Assembly (NCBI GenBank): GCA_011052285.1
Contig: DRJH01000059.1
Location: forward strand, 1-5,938
DNA: 5,938 bases
Source: Gammaproteobacteria bacterium
Lineage (GTDB): Bacteria; Pseudomonadota; Gammaproteobacteria; Arenicellales; DRJH01
Direction of reading: 5' to 3'
Shown: positions 1 to 5,816 of the stretch, in pieces
Layout: each line of letters begins with the position of its first letter
Position numbering within the stretch: the first letter of the stretch is position 1
Made by a program: the position numbers and the translations under genes
Notes under the pieces: model-generated
Told to the model about the DNA's origin: nothing
The model's database searches: none
Seen by the model: the letters and a program-made list of their open reading frames with translations, nothing else

Positions 1-1994
1 ATATCGTCTCCATAAAAGAAGTCTACGGCCTTGGCGGAAATGATTATTTTCGCACCCAGTACGAATTGCTTAAATTCAGAAAACTGGTTGAACAGGTCGT
101 TAACAAATTACAGTTAACAAAGAATCCAGAATTTATCGAAAATCAAAAGCCGAAGATTAATTTTGACTGGCGTAGCTGGCTACCGAGCTGGCTGCCGGCT
201 TCATTTTTTGCCCAAACGGCACCTAGTGCGGACCGGTCCTACGAACAGACGATTAATGAAGTCACCAGGCGAATTCAAGTCACACCGATCAATTCCAGTC
301 AGTTGGTTACAATCAGTTTTGAGGCGAAAGATCGAAAGCTTGCAGCACAAATCGTAAATACATTGGCCCAGACCTATATCGAAAATGATATGGATGCCAA
401 GTTGCAACTGACCAGTCTGGCGTCTACCTGGTTGGATGGTCGACTGAAAACTCTGAAACAGAAATTACAGGTGTCAGAAGTCGCATTACAGAAATATCGT
501 GAGAAGCAGGGATTGCTCGAATCGAATGATGTTGGTGCGATCGATTCCAGGCAGTTACAGGAATTGCAAACAAAATTAATATTGACCCGGCAACAACGGG
601 TAGAGGCTGAAACAGCGCTACGTCAGGTTAGAGCTCTCAAAGGGGGGTCGATAGAGAAGTTAAGTACCTTGCCTGCGGTTTTAAATGACACCCTGCTTGG
701 GCGATTGAAGCAGGCTAAGGAGGCGTCTCAACGGGAAGTACAGACACTTAGCAAGCGCTATGGACCCAAACACCCAAAATTAATCCAGGCCAAAGCTGAT
801 CTCAAGGCAACAAAGATCGCTGTCGATAAGCGAGTCAGGGTCGTATTGGAAAGTATTCAGAAAAGCTATCAGCTGGCCAAAAGCAGTGAACAGTCTCTGC
901 TGTCGGCAATCAATTCTGCCAAAAAGACGATTCAGTCCACCAGTCGAAAAAGTTATCAACTCGGTGTGCTAATGCGGGATGTGGCTGCAAACAAAAAGCT
1001 GTTTGAGTTATTTTTAAATCGTTCCAAAGAAACCAAGCAGGCCGGCCTGATCAAACCTAGTGCCAGAATTGCCGACCCGGCAGTCCCGGGATTCAATCCG
1101 ATCAAGCCAAAAAAAGGATTGATCATTGCTATTGCGACAACTTTGGGACTTTTTTTCGGTATTTTCGTCGCCTTCCTGCACGAGCACCTTGATAATACCC
1201 TGCGACGTACCGGTGATCTAGAGGGTCGCCTGCAAATGATTGAGTTAGGAACGTTACCGCACCTGAAATTAAAGGCTAAAGCAGGTGAAAGTCCCTTGGA
1301 TTATATGAAGGAACATCAGCAGTCTTACTATGCGGAGTCAATCAGGACGATACGCGCCGGGATTCTGTTGTCCAGCCTGGATAACCCTTATAAAGTGATT
1401 ATGGTTACTTCATCGGTACCTGGGGAAGGGAAAAGTTCCATCTCCGGTAATCTTGCCAGCGCGCTGGCTGAGTTTACCAAAGTCTTGTTGGTTGATGCTG
1501 ACATGCGTCGCCCGACAGTTGCAAAAGCATGGGGTATAGATCCCCAGGCACCGGGATTATCCGAGTATATAGCAGGTATGGCAACAATCAGTAAATGTAT
1601 TCACCGGATAGATGACAGAAATATTCACGTTATCCCCTCCGGGATAATTCCTCCCAATCCGGTTGCACTGCTTTCTTCCAGGCGTTTTGGCGCAATGTTG
1701 GAGACGTTCAGCAAAGTCTTCGACACCATCGTGATTGATACCGCACCAACGCTGGCAGTAAGTGATTCTTTGGTAGTGGCCAGTAAATCGAGTGGTGTGA
1801 TCTATGTAGTGAAATCTGAATCAACACCCATTCCGGCTATCCGGGAAGGGATCAAGCGCTTACGCCGCACTGGATCCAATATTATCGGCGGTATACTCAA
1901 TGATATTCCGCATGATCAGGGTAAGAGCGACAAAGGCTATTATAATTATAATTACGGGTACTACGGCTCCTATGAGGGCTATCATCACGATTGA
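1..1994 (+). CDS. Wzc-like polysaccharide co-polymerase / BY-kinase tyrosine autokinase (5'-partial)
   Basis: Inner-membrane chain-length regulator fused to a cytoplasmic tyrosine autokinase, expected to drive polymerisation and export of a surface polysaccharide. The frame is open from base 3 to the TGA at 1992-1994 (663 codons visible). The first residues (VYGLGGNDYFRTQYELL) are conserved Wzz-domain sequence, so the TTG at 66 is internal and the true start lies left of the window; the N-terminal membrane helix is missing. In order, numbering from the codon at base 3: Wzz remainder, long helical/coiled-coil GNVR-type region (about 139-340), proline-rich stretch with PGFNPIKP (about 359-370), second membrane helix (about 372-394), EX2RX2R oligomerisation motif ESIRTIR (445-451), Walker A SVPGEGKSS (471-479, K477), Walker A' VLLVDADMRRP (494-504), Walker B DTIVIDTAP (574-582), and a C-terminal cluster of eight tyrosines (646-660). 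All kinase motifs look intact. The following gene encodes a matching phosphatase. Family assignment is very secure; the polysaccharide made is unknown. Confidence 0.95.
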   Translation, partial: IVSIKEVYGLGGNDYFRTQYELLKFRKLVEQVVNKLQLTKNPEFIENQKPKINFDWRSWLPSWLPASFFAQTAPSADRSYEQTINEVTRRIQVTPINSSQLVTISFEAKDRKLAAQIVNTLAQTYIENDMDAKLQLTSLASTWLDGRLKTLKQKLQVSEVALQKYREKQGLLESNDVGAIDSRQLQELQTKLILTRQQRVEAETALRQVRALKGGSIEKLSTLPAVLNDTLLGRLKQAKEASQREVQTLSKRYGPKHPKLIQAKADLKATKIAVDKRVRVVLESIQKSYQLAKSSEQSLLSAINSAKKTIQSTSRKSYQLGVLMRDVAANKKLFELFLNRSKETKQAGLIKPSARIADPAVPGFNPIKPKKGLIIAIATTLGLFFGIFVAFLHEHLDNTLRRTGDLEGRLQMIELGTLPHLKLKAKAGESPLDYMKEHQQSYYAESIRTIRAGILLSSLDNPYKVIMVTSSVPGEGKSSISGNLASALAEFTKVLLVDADMRRPTVAKAWGIDPQAPGLSEYIAGMATISKCIHRIDDRNIHVIPSGIIPPNPVALLSSRRFGAMLETFSKVFDTIVIDTAPTLAVSDSLVVASKSSGVIYVVKSESTPIPAIREGIKRLRRTGSNIIGGILNDIPHDQGKSDKGYYNYNYGYYGSYEGYHHD

Positions 1995-2002
1995 CAATAC
2001 CC

Positions 2003-2018
2003 TACACTGGAGAGTGTA
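2003..2018 (+). promoter_or_regulatory. Short hairpin with GGAG loop
   Basis: TACACT (2003-2008) and AGTGTA (2013-2018) are a perfect 6-bp inverted repeat enclosing the tetraloop GGAG. A GGA in a hairpin loop is the hallmark of CsrA/RsmA binding sites, proteins that often control exopolysaccharide genes. However, the site is about 120 bases upstream of the next start and does not overlap a Shine-Dalgarno sequence. A stem of this size is expected about once per window by chance, so this is only a candidate. No T-tract follows, which argues against a terminator. Confidence 0.2.
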
Positions 2019-2026
2019 CTGATCGG

Positions 2027-2034
2027 TATAAAAT
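2027..2034 (+). promoter_or_regulatory. Possible -10 element upstream of the phosphatase gene
   Basis: TATAAAAT is a good match to a sigma-70 -10 box, 103 bases before the phosphatase start. The consensus-perfect TTGACA at 1991-1996 overlaps the kinase stop codon but sits 30 bp away, too far to be its -35 partner. At the proper distance (about 2004-2009) there is only a poor match. A weak internal promoter is possible but not demonstrated. Confidence 0.2.
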
Positions 2035-2136
2035 AGAGGTTTTTGGCGCTCCGGCTGACTATGTTATGTTGCACATGGTGTGACCCTAGACACATCTCGA
2101 TAGTGACTTTAAACTAACTACCGCTGGCGGGCCTTG

Positions 2137-2865
2137 ATGATTGATTTACATAGCCACCTATTGCCGGGCATTGACGATGGTGCGGCCAATCTTGAGGATG
2201 CGCTGAAGCTCGTTGATATCGCGGTCGAAGATGGTATTTCCCACTCGGTAATCACGCCGCATATTCACTTAAATCGTTATGATAATGACGTGTACTCGAT
2301 CCAGGACGCTTTCGATGTCCTCCACCGGGCATTGCGAGTACGTAACATCCCACTACGTATAGCCTTTGCTGCCGAGGTTCGAATCGACCCACAAATTTTA
2401 GCTATGATCGCCAGCGATAAAATCCCGTTTCTGGGTGAGTTAGGCGGCTATAAAATCCTGCTTCTGGAATTTCCTCATTCAATCATTTTGCCGGGTACTG
2501 AAAAATTTATTGAACATCTTTTGTCACAAAATATCAGGCCATTGGTTGCTCATCCTGAACGAAATAAAGCCGTTTTGACCCATCTGGAAAAAATACAACC
2601 GATCCGGGAGGCAGGTGCAATGCTGCAAGTGACTGCGCGCTCCATAACCGGAGGATTTGGACCCTATGCAAAAAAACGGTCATTGGAAATGTTGGAGCGT
2701 GGCTGGGTTGATGTGGTGGCAACCGATGCGCACAATGTGGTGCATAGACCGCCACGATTACAAGCAGCATTCAATGTGGTTTGTCAGCACTCTGGAGAAG
2801 AGGTAGCGGCGAGGCTTTTCCAGGAAACGCCTGCAGCGATCAGTGCAGTACATTTTAGCCCGTAG
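2137..2865 (+). CDS. PHP-type protein tyrosine phosphatase, CpsB/CapC/YwqE family
   Basis: Metal-dependent cytoplasmic phosphatase of the polymerase-and-histidinol-phosphatase (PHP) superfamily, expected to dephosphorylate the tyrosine tail of the BY-kinase encoded just upstream and so reset polysaccharide assembly. The 242-residue product shows the family motifs in order: N-terminal HSHLLPGIDDGA with metal ligands H5 and H7, TPHIH (H42, H44), AAEVR (E80), LLEFP, VAHPERN (H139, E141, R142) and ATDAHN (D197, H199). It matches the layout of Bacillus YwqE (MIDIH, HPERN, SDAHN) and is near the usual length of 240-255. I chose ATG 2137 because family members begin MIDxHxH; a TTG directly before it (2134) would add one residue. 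The ribosome-binding site is weak (GGCGGG at 2126-2131). It ends 24 bp before the next gene, so the two are probably co-transcribed. All catalytic residues are present. Confidence 0.93.
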   Translation: MIDLHSHLLPGIDDGAANLEDALKLVDIAVEDGISHSVITPHIHLNRYDNDVYSIQDAFDVLHRALRVRNIPLRIAFAAEVRIDPQILAMIASDKIPFLGELGGYKILLLEFPHSIILPGTEKFIEHLLSQNIRPLVAHPERNKAVLTHLEKIQPIREAGAMLQVTARSITGGFGPYAKKRSLEMLERGWVDVVATDAHNVVHRPPRLQAAFNVVCQHSGEEVAARLFQETPAAISAVHFSP

Positions 2866-2889
2866 TGGGTAACAGGGATTTTCTCTCAG

Positions 2890-3561
2890 ATGTCTACGCC
2901 GATTAAAAAAGTGCTGTTGCTGTCTGTATTGATCCTCTTGCTGATAACCGGTTATATTGTGGTAAGGCTGGGAATGGCTTCGGTTAATCAATATTTTTTG
3001 CAGGTGTATATAGACAGCTGGGACCAGACTGGAAAAATGCCCGCAGACCATCAATGGCAGAAGGCTAATTCTTTTTTTGATAAGGCCAGCTATTGGCACG
3101 CCTCCAGTCCCTCCCTGTTGCTGCTCGGCGGGGATCTATTTCTTTGGAAAGCCGCATCTGAGACATCTGGATTGGCTCGTAACAAAGCGTTGCAACAGGC
3201 ACTTACGCTATACACGCGCTCCATACGCCAACGTCCAGCCTATGTCTACGGCTGGCTTTCCTATGCGATCGTCAAGGACAAGCTTGGCCAGCGGGATGCG
3301 CTGTTTCATACCGCGATGAGGAAATTGGATGAGCTGGGACGTTATGAACCCGCAGTACTACTAGGCGGGGTACAAATTTATTTTGGTTATTTGTCGGAGC
3401 TCAATGCCGAGGAGCGAAAAAGCCTGAAAAAACAGATTGGCCGATTGGTCAAAATTGACCCGGACAGCCTGATTGACGTGGTCAAACGCTATAATCTTAC
3501 GATTTATCTGTGCTATCGAGTCAAGGGAATTCAGGAAGTGGATGATTTTTGTAAGCGTTGA
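2890..3561 (+). CDS. Membrane-anchored protein of unknown function with TPR-like helices (possibly VpsP-like)
   Basis: Function not recognised with confidence. The 223-residue product has a short basic N-terminus (KK at 6-7), one strongly hydrophobic segment (about 8-27) likely to be an uncleaved membrane anchor, and then a soluble, probably periplasmic, helical domain rich in Trp and Tyr. Residues about 99-168 read as one or two degenerate TPR-like units (ALQQALTLYTRSIRQRPAYV, then YGWLSYAIVKDKLGQRDALF), with the usual Ala/Leu/Tyr spacing and a Pro at the helix end. Small anchored proteins of this sort occur beside tyrosine kinases in Vibrio-type EPS clusters, where one is called VpsP; that link is from memory of context and not a demonstrated homology. 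The ATG at 2890 keeps the anchor and follows CAGGGA (2873-2878). It lies 24 bp after the phosphatase gene, so same operon. Its 3' end overlaps the convergent Wzy-like gene by 31 bp. Confidence 0.8.
   Translation: MSTPIKKVLLLSVLILLLITGYIVVRLGMASVNQYFLQVYIDSWDQTGKMPADHQWQKANSFFDKASYWHASSPSLLLLGGDLFLWKAASETSGLARNKALQQALTLYTRSIRQRPAYVYGWLSYAIVKDKLGQRDALFHTAMRKLDELGRYEPAVLLGGVQIYFGYLSELNAEERKSLKKQIGRLVKIDPDSLIDVVKRYNLTIYLCYRVKGIQEVDDFCKR
3531..3561. other. Tail-to-tail coding overlap of convergent genes
   Basis: The last 31 bases of the plus-strand anchored-protein gene (TGA at 3559-3561) also encode the last nine codons and stop of the minus-strand Wzy-like gene (stop at 3531-3533, TCA on the plus strand). 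Both reading frames are intact here. No terminator can be placed between the genes, so each transcript probably runs into the other gene as antisense. Confidence 0.9.
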
Positions 3562-4973
3562 TGGTGACCGAGAAATAAAGCAATCCAGGATAGGGCTAAA
3601 AAGACCATGAATAATGCAGCATTGGCGGGAATTTGTAGATTAAAATCCACTAGGGAATGAATCAGGATCGCGATCAACCCCATGGTTGCGGCAAAGCCGG
3701 TTCCGCGCATTACGGTGCTGTGTCTCTTGCGGATGGCGAGCAAGGCAGCAAGAACACTACTGGCGGTAAAGATACCTAACAAGGCGACGCCGATGATTCC
3801 GGTTTCGAGCAGAAACTCCAGATAGTCATTGTGGGCGTGATCATAGAAACCTTTAACATCCGCTTGTCTGAAGATGGGATACACGCTTGCAAATGTCCCG
3901 CCACCGCTGCCTGTTAGACGAAAATTTTGCGTATAGACCATACTGTCACGAACCACCTCATCACGAGTTTCATCGCTGGCCCGGGTATTTTCGATACGCT
4001 GCACCACTTTATCAACACCAAACCAACTACCGACAATGAAGAGGTCAACAACAAAAAGACTGGCCAGTAGTAGTAGTACAGGTTTGCCAGGACGTTGTCC
4101 GGAAAGTAACATCCAGAGGATTCCGGTAACAATGAGGCTGATGAAAAAGGCGCTATTACCCATTCTCGAATGGGTAATGACCAGGCCGATGACCATAAAC
4201 GCCAGGGCGACTCGAATCTTGATTTTTGGACTTAGTAGTAAGCGTACCAAATTAGCAAAACGCTGACGCCAGTTGGTACTGTTATGTTGGTCAAGGCTCA
4301 TGATCAGTAGGCCAATGCCAGCGGCCAAGCACATTTCCAGATAACCAGCCAGATGATTACGATTAACAAAGGTCCCTGTTGCTGAACCCAAATAAGCAAC
4401 TTTTTTCACAAAGAATCCAAATTCCATGCCTGATAACACCATCAGGCTCCCATAGATCGCCTGCAGGGTTCCACTGATCACCAGCGTCAAGAGTAGTAGG
4501 CGTATCCGTGAATGGCTGCGCACCAGTAATAATGTCAGGTTAAAAAACAGGACATAGCTAACACTCTTCAGAAGAAACCATAATGTGTCGTCAGGTGAGA
4601 GTGAGAGGTAAGCGGAGGTCCTGGCTTGTTGAAACCTGGCTTGTTGAAAGATATGTATTGAGTTCCAGTGGGCAATAGATTTCGGCGACAGGACGGCGAC
4701 CCAGGATGGTGGTAATGGGAGTAGCTGCGTAAAAATGTAGCCAAGAAATAAAAATAAGAGAATTTGCAAAGGCCAGCTATGCCTGAAAGCCGAGGGAATA
4801 TGAACCCTATTTTTCCAGAAAAGAATCAACCACAACAGGGTTAGCAGGCAGACCGCAAGCACAAAAATCATGATAGCAAAGCCCCTGTTGCTGCCTAGGG
4901 GTAAAGGGAGCCAGTAAAGGAGCGCCAGAAAGCCATAAAACAGGCCTTCGTCAGCATGTTTGGTTTGGTTCAT
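3531..4973 (-). CDS. O-antigen ligase / Wzy polymerase family membrane protein
   Basis: Polytopic inner-membrane protein of the O-antigen ligase/Wzy family (Wzy_C-type), expected to polymerise lipid-linked repeat units, or ligate finished chains, at the periplasmic face. The 480-residue product has about 12 hydrophobic segments, a typical number, and family signatures: GTFVNRNHLAGYLEM (200-214), THSRMGNSAF (267-276), GSGGGTFASVYP (355-366), DHAHNDYLEFLLETGIIG (378-395) and HSLVDFNLQIPANAALF (439-455). The large loop between the segments ending near 318 and starting near 390 fits the conserved periplasmic loop of the family. The ATG at 4973 is preceded by AGGA (complement of 4983-4986) with a 9-nt spacer. 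It lies 81 bp downstream of the glycosyltransferase gene on the same strand, probably one transcript. Residues 109-118 contain a duplicated FQQAR from a 15-bp tandem repeat. Ligase and polymerase cannot be told apart by sequence; the adjacent Wzc-like kinase favours Wzy. Confidence 0.92.
   Translation of the reverse strand: MNQTKHADEGLFYGFLALLYWLPLPLGSNRGFAIMIFVLAVCLLTLLWLILFWKNRVHIPSAFRHSWPLQILLFLFLGYIFTQLLPLPPSWVAVLSPKSIAHWNSIHIFQQARFQQARTSAYLSLSPDDTLWFLLKSVSYVLFFNLTLLLVRSHSRIRLLLLTLVISGTLQAIYGSLMVLSGMEFGFFVKKVAYLGSATGTFVNRNHLAGYLEMCLAAGIGLLIMSLDQHNSTNWRQRFANLVRLLLSPKIKIRVALAFMVIGLVITHSRMGNSAFFISLIVTGILWMLLSGQRPGKPVLLLLASLFVVDLFIVGSWFGVDKVVQRIENTRASDETRDEVVRDSMVYTQNFRLTGSGGGTFASVYPIFRQADVKGFYDHAHNDYLEFLLETGIIGVALLGIFTASSVLAALLAIRKRHSTVMRGTGFAATMGLIAILIHSLVDFNLQIPANAALFMVFLALSWIALFLGHHQRLQKSSTS
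4620..4649 (-). repeat. Perfect 15-bp in-frame tandem duplication
   Basis: Two identical 15-bp units (4620-4634 and 4635-4649, plus-strand unit CCTGGCTTGTTGAAA) lie head to tail inside the Wzy-like gene. Being a multiple of three, the duplication keeps the frame and gives the peptide FQQARFQQAR at residues 109-118, in the loop between the hydrophobic segments near 68-86 and 132-150. A perfect tandem of this length is not expected by chance in a window this size. It is best read as a slippage or duplication product. Confidence 0.9.
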
Positions 4974-5054
4974 TGCAAAATTTCCTGCAGCAGTAACGGC
5001 GCTAGTACAATATGCAAATTGTTTGGGGTCGAAAATGAATAATTTAATAGCATA
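4974..5054 (-). other. Spacer between glycosyltransferase and Wzy-like genes
   Basis: An 81-bp spacer within the probable minus-strand operon. It contains the AGGA ribosome-binding site of the Wzy-like gene (4983-4986), an A/T-rich stretch next to the glycosyltransferase stop (about 5034-5054), and a near-perfect 16-bp palindrome (5007-5022). No promoter with both boxes near consensus and no terminator is visible. Confidence 0.5.
5007..5022. promoter_or_regulatory. Near-perfect 16-bp palindrome, possible operator
   Basis: ACAATATGCAAATTGT pairs with itself at seven of eight positions (only the A/A at 5012/5017 fails), centred on TGCA. It lies in the spacer 34 bp upstream of the Wzy-like start. 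Such symmetry suits a dimeric regulator or a short hairpin, but a 16-mer this symmetric is expected a couple of times in a window of this length, so only its location makes it notable. Confidence 0.2.
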
Positions 5055-5816
5055 TCAGGGGCTGTATTTGCGTAGCCCGGATAACTGGCAGAGTAGATGA
5101 AACAGGAAAAGTGGAATAACAACAAAATAACGCTTCCACAGCCTGCGTGGCTCCGAGTAAAGTCTGAACAACCATTCAAAACCGGACTGCTGCATCCACT
5201 TCGGTGCCTCTTTGACCAACCCGGCATGAAAATCAAAAGCGGCTCCCACACCAATCAGTAGCTTAGCGTTTAGTAACTCAAGATATTCTGCCATCCAGTA
5301 TTCTTGCTTTGGGGTGCTGAGTCCAACCCAGATAATGTCTGGTGCCAGCTCCTCGATCCTGGTGATAAAATCGGCTTTTTGTTGTGCTGAGAGTGGACGA
5401 AAAGGGGGAGAATAGGTTCCCACTACCTGCAAGCCGGGAAATCTCTGTTGCATGCGATGTTTAAGAAGATCTGCTACCCCGGGTTTGCCACCGTAGTAGA
5501 AATGCCGGAAGGATTTGTTGACAGAAACTTCTGAAAGTTGATTCATCAAATCAGCGCCGCGAATTTGGGACATCGTAGTGTGCCCGTAATATCTTCCGAC
5601 CAGAACGGTGGGCATCCCGTCTGGAATGCACAGGCCTGCCTGGTTCTGAATTTTCTTGAATTTCGGGTCATGGAGGGAGCGGATGATGCCATGCACATCA
5701 CGAACGCAAACATAGGCTTTGGTACTGGTCTCAATCCAGTGACAAATCGCGGCAATGGCAAGCCTGGGATTAACAGCCGATACCAGGGTTCCCAGAATAT
5801 TGACCGAAGGAATCAT
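5055..5816 (-). CDS. WecG/TagA/CpsF-family glycosyltransferase (GT26)
   Basis: Glycosyltransferase of the WecB/TagA/CpsF family, which transfers N-acetylmannosamine or its uronic acid from a UDP-sugar to an undecaprenyl-diphosphate-linked acceptor at the cytoplasmic membrane face. The 253-residue product has the full family signature: VRDVHGIIRSLHDP (38-51), PDGMP (65-69, with D66 where the family's catalytic Asp lies), RGADL (86-90), FYYGGKPG (106-113), WVGLSTPKQEYWM (163-175), IGVGAAFDFHAG (188-199) and the APKWMQQSGFEWLFRLYSEPRRLWKRYF block (204-231). The C-terminal end (about 231-245) is hydrophobic, matching the membrane-targeting appendage. Length is typical. ATG 5816 is the only usual start codon before the upstream in-frame stop at 5883-5885, but no purine-rich Shine-Dalgarno precedes it. 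The Wzy-like gene follows 81 bp downstream. Exact donor sugar cannot be read from sequence. Confidence 0.94.
   Translation of the reverse strand: MIPSVNILGTLVSAVNPRLAIAAICHWIETSTKAYVCVRDVHGIIRSLHDPKFKKIQNQAGLCIPDGMPTVLVGRYYGHTTMSQIRGADLMNQLSEVSVNKSFRHFYYGGKPGVADLLKHRMQQRFPGLQVVGTYSPPFRPLSAQQKADFITRIEELAPDIIWVGLSTPKQEYWMAEYLELLNAKLLIGVGAAFDFHAGLVKEAPKWMQQSGFEWLFRLYSEPRRLWKRYFVVIPLFLFHLLCQLSGLRKYSP

Larger units (their letters stand above)
1995..2136 (+). other. Intergenic gap between kinase and phosphatase genes
   Basis: A 142-bp non-coding gap, long compared with the 24 bp to the next gene. It holds a short perfect hairpin (2003-2018) and a TATAAAAT element (2027-2034) that could be a -10 box, but no correctly spaced strong -35 box. 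The hairpin is not followed by a T-run, so I see no intrinsic terminator. No open reading frame of note. The gap could carry an internal promoter or a post-transcriptional control site for the phosphatase gene; this is inference. Confidence 0.5.

Noticed and set aside
1991..1996. Perfect TTGACA -35 hexamer overlapping the kinase stop codon
   Set aside because: No -10 box at 16-18 bp downstream; the good TATAAAAT is 30 bp away. Treated as coincidence.
2003..2018. Hairpin after the kinase gene as an intrinsic terminator
   Set aside because: The stem is short, A/T-containing and not followed by a T-run.
2758..3099. 113-codon minus-strand open frame across the phosphatase/anchored-protein junction
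   Set aside because: It lies antisense to two well-supported genes, has no recognisable motif and an implausible composition; a shadow frame.
4990..4999. GCAGTAACGG repeated at 5929-5938, upstream of each minus-strand gene
   Set aside because: Repeated 10-mers are expected many times by chance in about 6 kb, and the two copies lie at very different distances from their start codons.
4970..5254. 94-codon minus-strand frame whose stop overlaps the Wzy-like start as ATGA
   Set aside because: Its first two thirds run out of frame inside the clearly genuine glycosyltransferase gene. The ATGA overlap looks attractive for coupling but no motif or ribosome-binding site supports it.
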